From Nemertoderma westbladi (Eukaryota > Xenacoelomorpha > Nemertodermatida > Nemertodermatidae): DNA of 37,248 nt. The notes under the pieces are model-generated. The model did no database searches and was not told where the DNA came from. It saw nothing but the letters and a program-made list of their open reading frames with translations. This document shows, piece by piece, positions 11,195 through 22,486 of the stretch. Every line of letters starts with the position of its first letter. Position 1 is the first letter of the stretch. Where the stretch lies: contig JAUCBJ010004012.1 in NCBI GenBank assembly GCA_032718475.1, positions 1 to 37,248 of the forward strand, read 5' to 3'. A program made the translations under genes and the position numbers.

Positions 11195-11520
11195 ACGGGG
11201 TTTTGCCAGGCTATTGTTTCTGATTTAAGGGGTTTTACAGGTTGTTATTTCTGATTTACGGGGTTTTGCCAGGTGGACTGAATTTCATATACTTGAATTT
11301 ACGGTGTTTTGCAAGCCAATTATTGACTTGTGGTGTTCTGCCTCGAAGTGGACATAAGTTACGGGGAACTGTCTTTGGTTTATAACTCAAAAAGGGCTGG
11401 TAGAAAAGCTTCGGGGTTCTGCCAGACGAAAAAGCCGATATCGTATTACCCAAAAAGTCAACAACATGAAAATCGAAAAAAATCGACTTAGGGGGTTCTG
11501 CCTTGAAGGTGGCGTTATGT
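11195..11520 (+). repeat. Degenerate array of GGGGTTTTGCCAGG units
   Basis: At least seven copies of TACGGGGTTTTGCCAGG or its variants (GGTGTTTTGCAAG, GGTGTTCTGCCTC, GGGGTTCTGCCAG) recur every ~35-60 bp. It is noncoding. The unit resembles the arms of the hairpin element at 7167-7360. Confidence 0.65.
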
Positions 11521-11683
11521 CATGTTTAAATTATATAATCAATTAAAATATGCTACTATGAAAAATGTTCTACACCACAGTTTAAGTCAGATATGCAGTA
11601 GACATCTTAGATTATGTAGCCTATACCACGGCCTTGGACCTGAGTATATCGTCTATCCGCTTATCCCGTATCTTCATCTGTTG

Positions 11684-12250
11684 CAGCCTCATGGAGTGAA
11701 TAAGCATGGTGGACAGCCCATGACTTTCTTGAGACGCATCTTAAGGCCTGTTTACACGTGGCAAAAAGAGCAACTTTATCGGCGACTTGTAGAGCAACCC
11801 GGGTTGCCGATCAAGTTGCTCCGTGTAAACACGTAAAAAAGTTGCTGTAAAAGTTGCTCAACTTTTACGGCAACTTGAAGGAATTTGCGTTGACGAATAA
11901 TCAAATCAAATTATCAAAAACTAGCTAGTAGATAAAATGACCCACTATTTTACAGTCAAACTAGCCAAGTTGCTCTAAAAGTTGCCGGCCAAGTTGCTGG
12001 TAAAGTTGCCACGTGTAAATAGCCATTAAATTAAGTTGCTCCAAAAAAGTTGCTAGTTGCCGAGAAAGTTGCTCTAAAAGTTGCCACGTGTAAACAGGCC
12101 TTTAAAGGACACTGGCCTTGAAGATGCGGATGATCTAGCAAATGTCATGGGTGATAGGGAGTTGTGGCGGCGCAATTTTGTCGACAAGCCGGCACAGCAT
12201 TCTTAAAAATGCAGCTGCAATGCAGCATGCCGATCCTAGTAGTAGTAGTG
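11684..12250 (+). mobile_element. RTE-like LINE 3' end, split by a MITE
   Basis: On the plus strand CAGCCTCATGGAGTGAATAA (PHGVNKHGGQPMTFLRR in translation) is followed, after the MITE at 11744-12101, by DLANVMGDRELWRRNF and a GCAGCATGCCGATCCTAGTAGTAGTAGT tail equivalent. It is the same family as the fragments at 3583, 23292, 25512, 27183 and 32500. It is 5' truncated at about 11684. Confidence 0.8.
11744..12101. mobile_element. 358-bp MITE, PIF/Harbinger-like
   Basis: Perfect terminal inverted repeats AGGCCTGTTTACACGTGGCAA-type (11744-11764 and 12081-12101) enclose noncoding DNA made of GTTGCT/AGCAAC subrepeats. It is flanked by TTA on both sides (11741-11743 and 12102-12104). The host LINE is uninterrupted at the same place in the copy at 23292-23608, which reads ATCTTAAAGGACAC once complemented. 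A 3-bp TTA/TWA target is typical of PIF/Harbinger. A 4-bp TTAA target shared by one base is the alternative. Confidence 0.85.
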
Positions 12251-13117
12251 TTGGTGCTGGGTGAAGTCTCATCTCACTGCTTACTGTATACAGATAAAGT
12301 CAATCAACAAACCAGTTAAATAAACTATTCGGCTTCTAGACAGCCGATAACTTATAACCCTTCGGATGAATTCAGTAATTTTAACCCACCAACCTCCCCA
12401 TTCTTCCTCCACAAAAATATAATGTTTAGCGGAAAAATATAAAAAGATATTTTTTTATATGTTTTAAAAGATATTGATGATAAGTTCGCATTATATAATT
12501 ATTTGCTTTTTGATTTCTATGCATGCTATTCATGTGCAGTGCATGATATACATACAATTACTATGCATTACTGTAGTAGTTACCTTATTATTGAGTGTAT
12601 ATAGTAGGGTCCATATTCCCTCACCCCTTTCAAATATATGCCTTCCTTACAAGGCACTTTCACCCGTTAAACAGTTGTTTTATATTTGCAAAGGATAGAA
12701 GGATAGCACGGCTGTATCATAAATGGTGTTTAAAGTTTAAGGAACAATTTAAACCTTCCCGCTATTTTAGATAATACCATTTTTCTATGTTCACCAATAA
12801 CTTTGTCAAAAATTAATGAAATTCAACGAGATTTTTCATGCTTGCTATACAGATAACTAGTAAAACAACGTTTTAGTAATTTTATTCAAATCTGTACCGT
12901 GAGAGCCATTTTTATGAAAACTGCCCCGTACGATTGTGAAATATAGTGCTGCTCGAAGGCATGTCAAAAATCAGACTTGCTCTTACGTTTTGGGTAATAA
13001 CTTGAGTTTGAGAAAAGATATGCGAAAACTGCTTGCAGATTTGAAATCTCCATTAAATTCGGCACATGATAGAATAAAAACAGGTTTTTGTCAATTTCCA
13101 GAATAGGGGAGTGCTAT
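12251..13117. other. Noncoding AT-rich stretch
   Basis: I see no gene family, inverted repeat or element ends here. A short hydrophobic frame at 12474-12698 has no recognisable motif. Confidence 0.5.
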
Positions 13118-13143
13118 CCCCCCCCCCCCCCCCCCCCCCCCCC
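13118..13143 (+). repeat. Poly-C tract (26 C)
   Basis: Homopolymer. The glycine-rich end of the minus-strand frame at 13114-13347 comes only from it. Confidence 0.9.
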
Positions 13144-13254
13144 ACCCCTTAAATAATAATAATATTGTAATAATATTTCAGCCTCACTCTTTGCAACTGC
13201 GACGATGGTTTGAGAAGCTGTTTGGGACAGATCTACGGGCCCGTAGTCAACGCA

Positions 13255-13280
13255 GTTGCTATGCAACAGCTCTGACGTCA
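13255..13280. promoter_or_regulatory. X-box-like and CRE-like sites side by side
   Basis: GTTGCTATGCAAC (13255-13267) is a palindromic RFX/X-box-type site. Five bases later TGACGTCA (13273-13280) is a perfect CRE palindrome. They lie in a CG-richer patch (about 13200-13340) within AT-rich DNA. This looks like a promoter or enhancer core, but no gene start can be tied to it in the window. Confidence 0.4.
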
Positions 13281-13339
13281 AACACGCTCCCCGAAGGTTT
13301 TCATGGATACGCCCGCGGATTAGGGTTGTCGCCATGGAT

Positions 13340-14640
13340 ACAGACATAATACTCGTTCATTGTTTTGTTTTCAATAATCCATCGCATGAAATATTTCCCA
13401 TAAATTGGCGTCGTGCATAAACTTGTCGAGTTCTAGTGGCGGTAGGTAGTTTTCGGTTTAATTAGTTTCAAGAAATATATAATTAATGTAACATTAATGT
13501 AATATAATGAAATAAAATATATATATATATAAAAAATATAGTTAAAATAAATATAATGTAACATTAGTAACATTTATCAATAGAGTAGGCCTATAATCAA
13601 TTATGCAATTAATTTATTAACAATGCAACATATTCGCAACGTTTATATTAAAACAAATTATTGTTTAAAATATAATAAATTTTATAAATTGAGACACTGT
13701 TAGAGGAGTGGGTCAATTTTTGCAGAGTTGTTGTCGGGGTTGTTCGGGTGTGGAGCTGTCGGTTTGACAATTTGTAGTCATCTAATACGTCCAATAGATG
13801 AGATTTTTGTGAGACTCTCATTCGCCATCAGTTAAATAGTATACCGCTAGAGGGCTACATTTTTAAGCAATAAATGTCCTCCAATTTCTTTGCATTTAAT
13901 CCGTTTAAGCTGAAATCTTTCAGATATTTACTAAAACACAACATGTCTCTTTGTGGGGTCGGTAATCAGTCTGTAGTTCTCCAACCTTCCTTCCTTGGAC
14001 TTAACCTTCCCCATTTCCTTGATATTAATAACGAACCTGTCTTTAGACTGGGTAGTTCTTGTCAAGAGTTGAGCCGTTCAAAAACACGATGTGTGTGTGT
14101 ATGTGTGTATAAACATCCAATATCTCAAATACTCAAGCAGGTACGCAACAATTTTTAACGCGACTATTTATCAATTAGTATCTAGTTGTTGAATAAAAAA
14201 GTTGGGAACGATTCGATGTGCGATATTCGAAATATTAGCATATTATCAACATTATGAAACGCGAAATTAAATACCCACAGCTACACTTTTTCAGCTGAAC
14301 AACATTTCACTACTTATTGTTAATTTGAGTTACGTACTACATTATTATTATATTATTACAGTTCTATCTCTATTTAGTCAGTTAGTGTAATGTCAAACAG
14401 TACATCATTTATATATCGTATGTATCTATAGGGCCTAATTGTCATCGTTATAATACTGTCATCAACGTTTACAACAGCTGTCGATTAAACTAACAAAACC
14501 AGAAAACTCAACCAGGGTGGCTGCCAGCCGGGTACCAACGGCTGTTGGGTAGACTTAAGGGAACATTTCACAAACTTTCATTGGAGGCTTGTACTGTACA
14601 TGTACATTATATTGGTTGCTCCGATGTTTTTATTAGGCTA
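13340..14640. other. Noncoding stretch, no gene recognised
   Basis: AT-rich. The word TCTTTGTGGGGTCGGTAATC at 13948-13969 also occurs at 6190-6210 and, with one change, at 27153-27174, so a piece of the block A right edge recurs here. A frame at 13874-14158 has no recognisable motif. Confidence 0.45.
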
Positions 14641-14829
14641 ACTGAGGATGTATCAGGTATAAATACTGTATTTAGTGTTTTATTTTATTTATCTAATCTA
14701 GCTAAGAAGTAGATCTCGTCCGGGACAAACTGGCCATCAAAAGCCCAACTATTACCGGTATTATTTAAAAGTTCCTTTACTTGAGAGATACAAGTTTTAC
14801 CGTTAAGTGACTTAAGGCAAATCTACGCT

Positions 14830-17790
14830 TGCTTCACTAACCTAAAATCAGGCAGCTTAATAATTTATAACCAGAACTTTATAATTGACAATTTTCTTCT
14901 GATATCCAAGGGGAAAACACCAACTTGCCCGAAGCGTTTGAAGTTTGGAGTGTTAGAACAATTATTCAATATTCTATTCAAGAATTTACGGTGCAATTTC
15001 TCGAAATCTTGACACGCATGGAAGCCCCAGACCTGGCATCCATATTCTAGAATCGGCCTTATAAGAATGTTGTAAATAGATTTAATTGTTTTTATAGACA
15101 GAAACGGGAAATAGTTGAAGAATCCCAATAGTGAAAAATATGCTTTGCTAGCCTTATCAGCTAGCGCACTCTGGACTGCATAGAAGGAGCCTGAAGAAGA
15201 AAGGTTTACACCTAGGTAGATATAATTGCTTACAAACTCCAGAACGTTGCCCTTAAAATTTAATTTCTACCACCTTTCCGAAAGACCACAATTTGGGACT
15301 TCTTCAGGTTAACCTCGAGGCCCCAGAATTCACAGAGGTAGCAAGGGTCTCAAAATATGTTTGGAGTTCGTTGACCTTATCCGAGATCATTACAATGTCA
15401 TCTGCGAACAGTAGAAGAAAAATACGTATGAACCCAATTTTAATCTCATTTGCTGATGTTCTTGCTAATTCGCTCTCAAGTTCGTTAATGAATAACAAGA
15501 AAAGCAAGGGAGAGAGACTCTCACCTTGTAGGACACCCAGTAAGCAGTCAAATGTATGTGAAATGGAACCATCCCATCTAACTCTAGAACTAAATGTCTC
15601 ATAAATACGCTTTATTATATTTAAAATACAACCGCTGAAACCTAAACCTATTAATTTGCACCAAAGTGCCTTCCGATCAACTAAGTCGAAGGCTTTTTTA
15701 AGATCGACGAAACCGCAATAAAGCCTTCCACCCTTATTGTACAAAATACATAGTTATAAGCGAGTTAATAATAAATATATTAACACAAGTACTATATCCT
15801 TTCCTGAAACCACCCTGAGCCTGTACAATAACTCCAAACACATCAGCCCACCAGGTAAGCCTGGTATTTAAGATGGAAGTGAACAGCTTGCTGACAACAC
15901 TAAGAAGAGTAATCCCCCTATAATTATTGTTGTCAATCCTCTGATACTCTTGTAGACTGGTGATAATATTCCTGTAGACCAGGCAGATGGGAAATTTCCA
16001 GAAAAGAGAATTAACTTAAATATCCCTGTAATGATGGGGACAACTTGAGAGTGCCCAAAGATTAAAAATTCATTTAGAATTAGGACCATGCCGCTCGCCT
16101 TACCTGTTTTCAGACGCCCGATTGCTTCCAAAACCTCATCTTCAGTTAAAGGCTGACTAAGTTGTGTTTTAAAAATACTTTTAGCATCTTCAAGATCAAT
16201 GTTTGTTTCGGGAGTAACCCCCATGTCTTCGAATGACCCACCATTACCGGACAATACAGCAAAGTGTTGCAGGAAATTATCTTAACTAGGCCCTACCTTG
16301 TTAGCTTGCTTAACATTGGAAGATGACTTTAATAACTTCCAGTACTTCTTGTTGTCACTTACCTTGAGATTTTCCAACCTGGAACTCTGGCTTTTCTTAA
16401 GTTTGTACTTTTCACTCTAATGGCCCTGGCAAACGCTGCCCTTTTAGGTACAAGGTTTGCTCTTGATTCCGACGACCCACTGGATATCCAACGAAGTGTT
16501 GCTCTCCTGAAGGCATATTTGCACTCCAAGCATTCGATGTCATACCAAGGTTGAGTCTGAGACTGATGTGATGTCGTCACTAATTTGGGTGAAGGATCTA
16601 AATAAGGGATCCGCAGCAGCTAAAATTGTTTCATTGAACTTGTTAACAACCTTGTCCACACCATCATCCTCATCCATGGCGTCAATACTATCATTGATCA
16701 TATCTAAAATACAGTTCCAGTCATCAGTTAAATTAGGCGATTCTAGCCTTCTAACAAAGTCTTCGGAATAATTTATTCTGGTTCCATTTATACTAAATAC
16801 TTATCTTATCTTATACTTATATTAAAATACTTATACTAATCTAACCTACTTTGGATTGGAGCATTAGTCCTGGGTAAGGGATTTGGGAGTTCAACAAAAA
16901 AAACTGTGCTGAAATCACACAATGTGTTGAAAAAATGTTAGGACCCCCAATATCAAAACTCAGGCAACGCTTATGGACCGGCGTTCGTCCTAACATATAG
17001 TCAATTGTTGATTGGCCCATTTTATTAAAGGAAGTAAAATTACCAACAGATTTATCACTGCCAATTCGGCCATTAAATATTCTTATACCTGAAGCAATAC
17101 ATAAGGCTAAAAGTCTATGACCATATGTATTGACTACTATGTCCTTATTTACTCTACTAGACTGTACACAACTTGTTGCAAGGTCTAAGTCGTCACATAC
17201 ATAGTTATCCGGTAAATATTCCAGTAGATTGGACAGGCCAAGCGAATCATTATCAATATAATCATTTATAATGCCTGTTCCTGTGTTTAGTTCACCACAA
17301 TTAACAAATTTTCAGAATCACTTATAGCACTAATAATAGTATACTCGATAAAATCGAAGGTTGATATGGGATCACTTTCTTGTGCAGTCGATTTTGAAGG
17401 CGGGAATATAATATACTGCACATATTGGGAGACTTTGACCAGCTCTAAGCCAGAGTATGTCTTCATGAGGGAAAATATCCTCCAATGTGATTTAGGCGCT
17501 TAATTCCTGCTTATAATATATAATAATTATTCCACCACTAAAACGTTTTTATGCTTTGTCGCACTTTTATGCTTTGATTTACGACAATTTACAAAAAATG
17601 TATAACCAGGAATATCAACACTGTGAACAAAGTTAGGGTTCAACCAGGTTTCAGCGCAGATAAATAGGTCATATTTACTAACGAGCTTCAGGAAGTTAGG
17701 ATCACATAATTTCGAAATTAGTCCATCGACATTTAAAAAACCCACGTTTAAGTATGCTGGTGTAAAAGAAGAGAGGCCATTATTGGAATA
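14830..17790 (-). mobile_element. Decayed non-LTR retrotransposon (APE + RT)
   Basis: Minus-strand pieces occur in the right order for a LINE ORF2. The apurinic-endonuclease start is at 17745-17527 (ICAETWLNP) and its C-terminal part near 17000-17090 (FNGRIGSDKS, then STIDYML). A linker follows at 16580-16359 (QPWYDIEC). RT fingers lie at 16254-15868 (LTEDEVLEAIGRLKTGKASG). The palm is at 15744-15304, with motif A FVDLKKAFD, motif B QGESLSPLLF and motif C FADDIV. The thumb lies at 15128-14865 (YGCQVWGFHACQDFEKLHRK). Frameshifts and stops separate every block, so it is inactive. It resembles the Jockey/CR1 group; the clade is not certain. Confidence 0.88.
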
Positions 17791-18185
17791 TTACATAAGC
17801 TCGTGTCATTATATTTTCCTGGCAGTGTTCAAACCTCTACGGCAAACGCTCGAGTCTTACACCCCATAAACAAACAGCATAAACTACAAAAGAATGTATA
17901 GAATCAGGCAGGACATTAGGCCCTAGTATTATTTTCTAGCGTAGAATGCTAGCAGCTATAGGTTTTTCAACTATTTTACTTTTGTGGGTGACATTTATTT
18001 GTACAAGGGCCAGTTTCCAGTTTTGTACCTAGGTATGTTTCAATATAGTTCATGCGTTTAGAATGGTTAAAGGTGTAAGCGACGTGGTTGGTAGGTCCTT
18101 CACATAATTTTGTTTATGGAAGACACTGTTATTTTTCTGACTTCTCGCGAAAATTTGATAAAGACATTTGATTATGATACATTTT
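17791..18185. other. Noncoding gap between LINE and the PRDM9-like block
   Basis: No gene or repeat family is recognised. It may be the eroded 5' UTR of the LINE to the left. Confidence 0.4.
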
Positions 18186-18320
18186 CGCGCCCAGTCTGGT
18201 ATGATTGTAAATCAAAAGAAAACTGAATTTCTTGCTGTGAATGGAACTACAGAGGATAAAAGAAAGGTCAAAATTGACGAAGTTACTGTAAATAATTGAG
18301 ATAGATATGTGAACTTGGGG
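18186..18320 (+). mobile_element. Small LINE reverse-transcriptase relic, other family
   Basis: The plus strand reads SGMIVNQKKTEFLAVNG and later KVKIDEVTVNN, then after one stop RYVNLG. That is the GLxxNxxKT...YLG segment following the RT active site in non-LTR elements. It is too short and divergent to place in a clade. Confidence 0.6.
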
Positions 18321-18753
18321 TAAGTTATGTGACTACACCGATGATATGCGGTTTCAAGATTACGTTTAATCGGGTATTATAATCAATCATAATATGATCG
18401 ATGTTATCCCCCCCCCTAACACACTGACAACGTATTGCAATGTGTTACTATACTGTAGCGGGCACAAATGATAACTTCATATATAAATTACATAAATTAT
18501 ATTTTATTATTAATTAATTATTGATACTAAATTAAATAAGTTATACATTAGGTATAAATTAATATTCTAAAAGACCACTAGGTAGGTCGACCTTCCTTTA
18601 TCAGTTCCATTTGTTTGTTCCTACAATATTGTTGGATAGGGACTCCTAAATGGAAAAATATTTATAGTTCCGGTAGTAAAACTATAGAATTTTTATAGTA
18701 ACAACTATTACAAAATAAAATGTTGTTTCTTAATAAAACGAATCCTAATATAA

Positions 18754-18759
18754 TTTATT
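18754..18759 (-). terminator. Polyadenylation signal AATAAA
   Basis: AATAAA on the minus strand lies about 90 bp past the stop codon of the complete PRDM9-like gene. The matching signal of the paralogue is at 34208-34213. Confidence 0.55.
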
Positions 18760-18850
18760 TAGTCTATTCTTCCTTGAGGGAAAGAAGAAGTTCAGGTAAT
18801 TAAATCAGATCGAGAGACTAAAGACTTTCCTTCCCTCGATAAACAACAGT

Positions 18851-20778
18851 TTACTGATTCTTCACGCTGTGCTGGTTGCGTTTATGGGTCGATAGATTCG
18901 ATGTTTGGGAGAAAGATTTACCGCAAGTATCACAGATGTAGGGTTTATCTCCTGTGTGGATACGTTGGTGGGTTGTTAGACCGGCAATCTGGGTGAATGA
19001 TTTACTACAGACGTTACAACTGTAGGGTTTATCTCCAGTGTGAGTACGATTGTGTTCTATTAGATGGTCGTTCCGTGAGAAAGCTTTGTTGCACATAATA
19101 CATTGGAACGGTTTCTCGCCAGAGTGAGTGCGTCGGTGGGTTGTTAGACTGGACTGTGTGCTAAAAGCTTTACTACATGTAGAACAGCTGAACGGTTTCT
19201 CCCCGGAATGAGTGCGTCGGTGGCGTGTTAGACTGGACTGTGTGCTGAAAGCTTTACTACATGTAGAACAGCTGAACGGTTTCTCCCCGGAATGAGTGCG
19301 TCGGTGGCGTGTTAGACTGGACTGTGTGCTGAAAGCTTTACTACATGTAGAGCAGCTGAACGGTTTCTCACCAGAGTGAACCCTTTCGTGCTCCATTAGT
19401 TGGGATTTACATCCAAACACTTTCCCACAGGAACTACATCCCAAACTATCAACAGGTTTATCTAAACTGGAACGTTCCTTAGGACCAGTAGGAACGTTGG
19501 AACCCGAACCTGTTGGAATAGAACCGGGTTCCTTGTGTTTCCGTTTTAAATGGGAAACGAGAAAAGATTCTACCGTGTAGACAACGTCGCAATGTTCGCA
19601 CGGGAATTTAGGTAAACTCTTATCGTGAACTAAATCTAATCTCCTTCTCTCAGCACATCCACCTCGACTACTTTGGTGTCTAAGAGTTGCCTCCTGATTA
19701 TCGGACCGGTAACTTCCACACCCGGTACACAGAATCATCCCGTCTTCCAAAACTCTCATCCCCAATTTCTTATTCTTCGGTTGTTTGGTAATTAATCCCA
19801 ATTCCTCCGCGTATTCCGTTCCGTACCAAACAAGGAGTTCCGTACCGGCAGCAACTGGTTTACAGACCCGATAATACATATCCTCTCTGAACTGGAAAGC
19901 ACAAACTGTTTGTTCCTCCTCCCATTTGGCGCAGTTTACGAAGCGCATCCAATTAGACTTGTACTCCCATCTCCCGCTGACAGTAAAGAATTTACCCACA
20001 CCGTCCAACATCAACCAGCTGTAACCGTCAGACTTGCCGGGTTTAGGTTTACCAGGTTTCCTCTCTCCGCCATAAGGACCAAATAATGTTCCCGGATTCA
20101 ATTCGACCTTTGTAAACACTCCTTTATTATGAATCGGAGATTTCTTTATCTCCAAACACGAGGGAATTGTTCTGCTGCCCCGGTTCCTTCCTCCGCGAGT
20201 GGTTTCGGTATTCGGTACGAAGTTAAACTCCCCGTGTACCGGACACTGTAATTCATTATATTCCTCGCCGCAATTGTCGCAGAAAATAAAGTTGTTGAAT
20301 GATTTTATTGGGCAGTTGCGGTTGGCGTAATCGACCTCCTTTCTGGGACGTAAACCACATCGGGGTGCGAAAGGAGCCGTCGATTTAGGAGAGACGATGA
20401 CATTTAAATCCGACTCAACTGTAGAAGAACCCGAAATCTCTTCAACTATTTCTTCTCCCTCGGCTACTGAGGCCGGACTTCCCCCACTAGAAGTCCATCC
20501 CGCTCCCGAACCAAAGCGTCCCAAACTGTTAGCGAGTTTATCGTTAACCGATTCCTCGGCACTCGGTACAGATGGACCAACAGTATCCGAGTGTCTACCG
20601 GAACTGACGTCATCCAACAGATCGATCGCTGTATCAGATTGATTCACATCGGGAATACCCAGCTGTCCTTTTATTTCCTCGATGGAATCAGTTGTAACGA
20701 TAAACGATGGCGAATTAAGACCTCCCGTTTCCCTGATAATATCGGTCGGAGATAAAGTTACTGAGTTCCCTTCTGTGG
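18851..20778 (-). CDS. PRDM9-like histone methyltransferase, exon 2 (SET + 7 zinc fingers)
   Basis: This exon completes the KRAB exon at 22487-23048; exon lengths of 562 and 1928 nt sum to 830 codons. Numbering the joined 829-aa protein: SSXRD-like LRPRK near 329-334; zinc knuckle C354/C357/C366/H369; SET about 399-516; isolated C2H2 finger 581-602; seven-finger array about 635-824. The three tyrosines needed for activity in mammalian PRDM9 are present: Y440 in GYSWL, Y490 in MYYRVC, Y506 in LLVWYG. In mammals this family writes H3K4me3 and H3K36me3 at sites bound by its fingers and so places meiotic crossovers; the same role here is inference. Fingers 2-4 are near-identical 84-bp repeats. 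The start of the exon is the acceptor CTTTCAG at 20779-20785; a second AG six bases on (CAGCCACAG) would also keep frame. Confidence 0.92.
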
Positions 20779-21107
20779 CTGAAAGCGGCCATGTTTAATT
20801 AATTACTAATTTATAGAAGTTTTAATTGGTTATTAATATTGTCACATATTCAAATATTATTCATAGATATATTGATTGATTGAATGAATATTAGCATATC
20901 TCGAGATGCACATTATTTTTGGGAACTTATTTATGATGCAAAATATACCAAATCTCTAGAAGTTTCAAACTTGGTATTATCATGCCGAGTTAATAAAAGT
21001 TGGTGTAATCGCCCACTCTGAGCAAGCAGGTAGTTTCATTTAGGCTATTAACCCTAGATGGCCCGGGCTAATTTACTACCCGGTACGTAGGCTACTGTAA
21101 TTGGCCC

Positions 21108-21125
21108 GGGGGGGGGGGGGGGGGG
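21108..21125 (+). repeat. Poly-G tract (18 G) in the intron
   Basis: Directly follows TTGGCCC. The transcript of the PRDM9-like gene would carry a C run here. Confidence 0.9.
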
Positions 21126-21169
21126 TCATTTTAGACAATTGTTAAATCTTTGTCTCAAAAATTCAAATT

Positions 21170-21560
21170 TTCAAGGTATAAGAGTTTTCAAGATCGTTGA
21201 TCACGATAATGCTAAAAATATTTTCTGGCGATTCAACCATCATTGTTAGTGAGCTATTTTGGTCCCCCAGGATGAAAGGTACAAGTAAAAAAATGTCAAA
21301 CTAAAAAATGTTGTGTTTGGTTTGATAATTCTGAACGTATACGGGTTTTCGAGGTCGTTAATCACGAAAAAACTAGTTATAAATATTGCTGGTAAATGAA
21401 AACCAAATTTTGAAAATTAAAGAGAAGTACAAGTAGTAAAAAATAGCAAAATGCCTTTGGTTTGGCAATTCTGAAGCTATACAGGTGTTCAAGGTCGCTG
21501 ATCACGATAGAACTCGTTAAAAATCATTCGAGGTAACGCAACAATCGTTTTGTTGAATTT
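21170..21560 (+). repeat. Three degenerate copies of a ~140-160-bp repeat
   Basis: Copies begin near 21176, 21336 and 21477, each with GTATA, GTTTTCAAGGTCGTTGATCA and then a TTAAAAAT/GG-GATTCAACAATC-like segment. This is an intronic satellite-like array. Confidence 0.7.
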
Positions 21561-21734
21561 CTCCAAATTAAATTCATATCGAGAAAAGTCATTTTGAAAT
21601 TACCAATTGAGGGAAAGGAACAGTTTATATAGGTTGTACTTTCTAACAAAAATAATAAACAAATATCATTAAAAATTAATAAAAATGAGTCTAGGTTACA
21701 GTGTCAGCATACTACAATATATAAATTATGGATG

Positions 21735-21830
21735 TGCCGGATATCCGGCCGGATTTTGAGAAAAAATCCGCTTCCGGCTCCGGCTCCGACCGGATTTCAA
21801 TTTTTTCGCCGGATTTCAATTTCAACGAAT
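21735..21830 (+). repeat. CCGGAT-rich patch
   Basis: The words GGATATCCGGCCGGATTT and TCCGGCTCCGGCTCCG stand out from AT-rich intron DNA. Such TCCGG clusters occur in the subterminal regions of some hAT-type elements, but I see no terminal repeats. Confidence 0.3.
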
Positions 21831-22486
21831 TGTTGCCAAAATTTACAATTAATGTAAATTTTCAAAAAAAAACATCAAACTAAGTTTTACTTTAAATTAA
21901 AACAAATTTAAACATAAACAAATACAATGTAATACAATTAATTATTTTAATTTTAATTATTATTATCGTTTTTGGTTGAAAGTGAATTAAATTTGGGTAG
22001 AAATAATTATATTTTGGGTGCCGGTTTGAGTAATTTAATTATTTTTGGGATCGCCGAGATATTTAAATTGGGGGATGTTAATTGTTGGGGCTATTAAAGA
22101 ACATTAATCAAACATAACGGGAAATAATAGCAGCAAACTATATGGCAGAAATTGTGGAAGGGGGAGTTTACCAATTAATTATGCTAAATTAATTAATAAA
22201 TGCTGAAGGTAATTAATTACCGATCCGGAAATATAATAGATAAATAACTGTTTGAACTATTACCGGTATGTATTGCTTTTTTACACAATATATAGCGGGA
22301 AGAAATGTTTAAGAAGATTCCGTCCTACTGTGATTGGCCATGACTGAAGCTTTTCCCCAATAATTTTCCCTCAATAAAAACTAGCGCGATTCTGTAATGA
22401 GTAAAATTTATGTTGAGATAAATAATATATCTCGGTGAAATATATAAAAACAAAATTATTTAATTACTATGGCCGTTTTCAACCAC

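Larger units (their letters stand above)
18461..20830. repeat. Segmental duplication block B, copy 1
   Basis: 2370 bp homologous to 33915-36200 (2286 bp). It includes the 3' flank, the whole SET/zinc-finger exon and about 50 bp of intron. The net length difference of 84 bp equals one zinc-finger repeat. Confidence 0.9.
20779..22486 (-). other. Intron of the PRDM9-like gene with complementary ends
   Basis: A GT-AG intron of 1708 bp in phase 1: exon 1 ends with G, and exon 2 begins with CC, making GCC. The donor side (GTGGTTGAAAACGGCCAT) and acceptor side (ATGGCCGCTTTCAGCCAC) are inverted copies with one mismatch and one G-U pair, and similarity extends into flanking TAATTAA. The ends would bring the splice sites together as a stem. 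Inside are a poly-G run (21108-21125 on plus), a ~150-bp repeat and a CCGGAT-rich patch. No gene is seen inside. Confidence 0.75.

Noticed and set aside
20397-20642. Plus-strand frame over the PRDM9-like exon (and its twin at 35766-36167)
   Set aside because: It is antisense to the real exon, is repeated only because the exon is duplicated, and has no motif.
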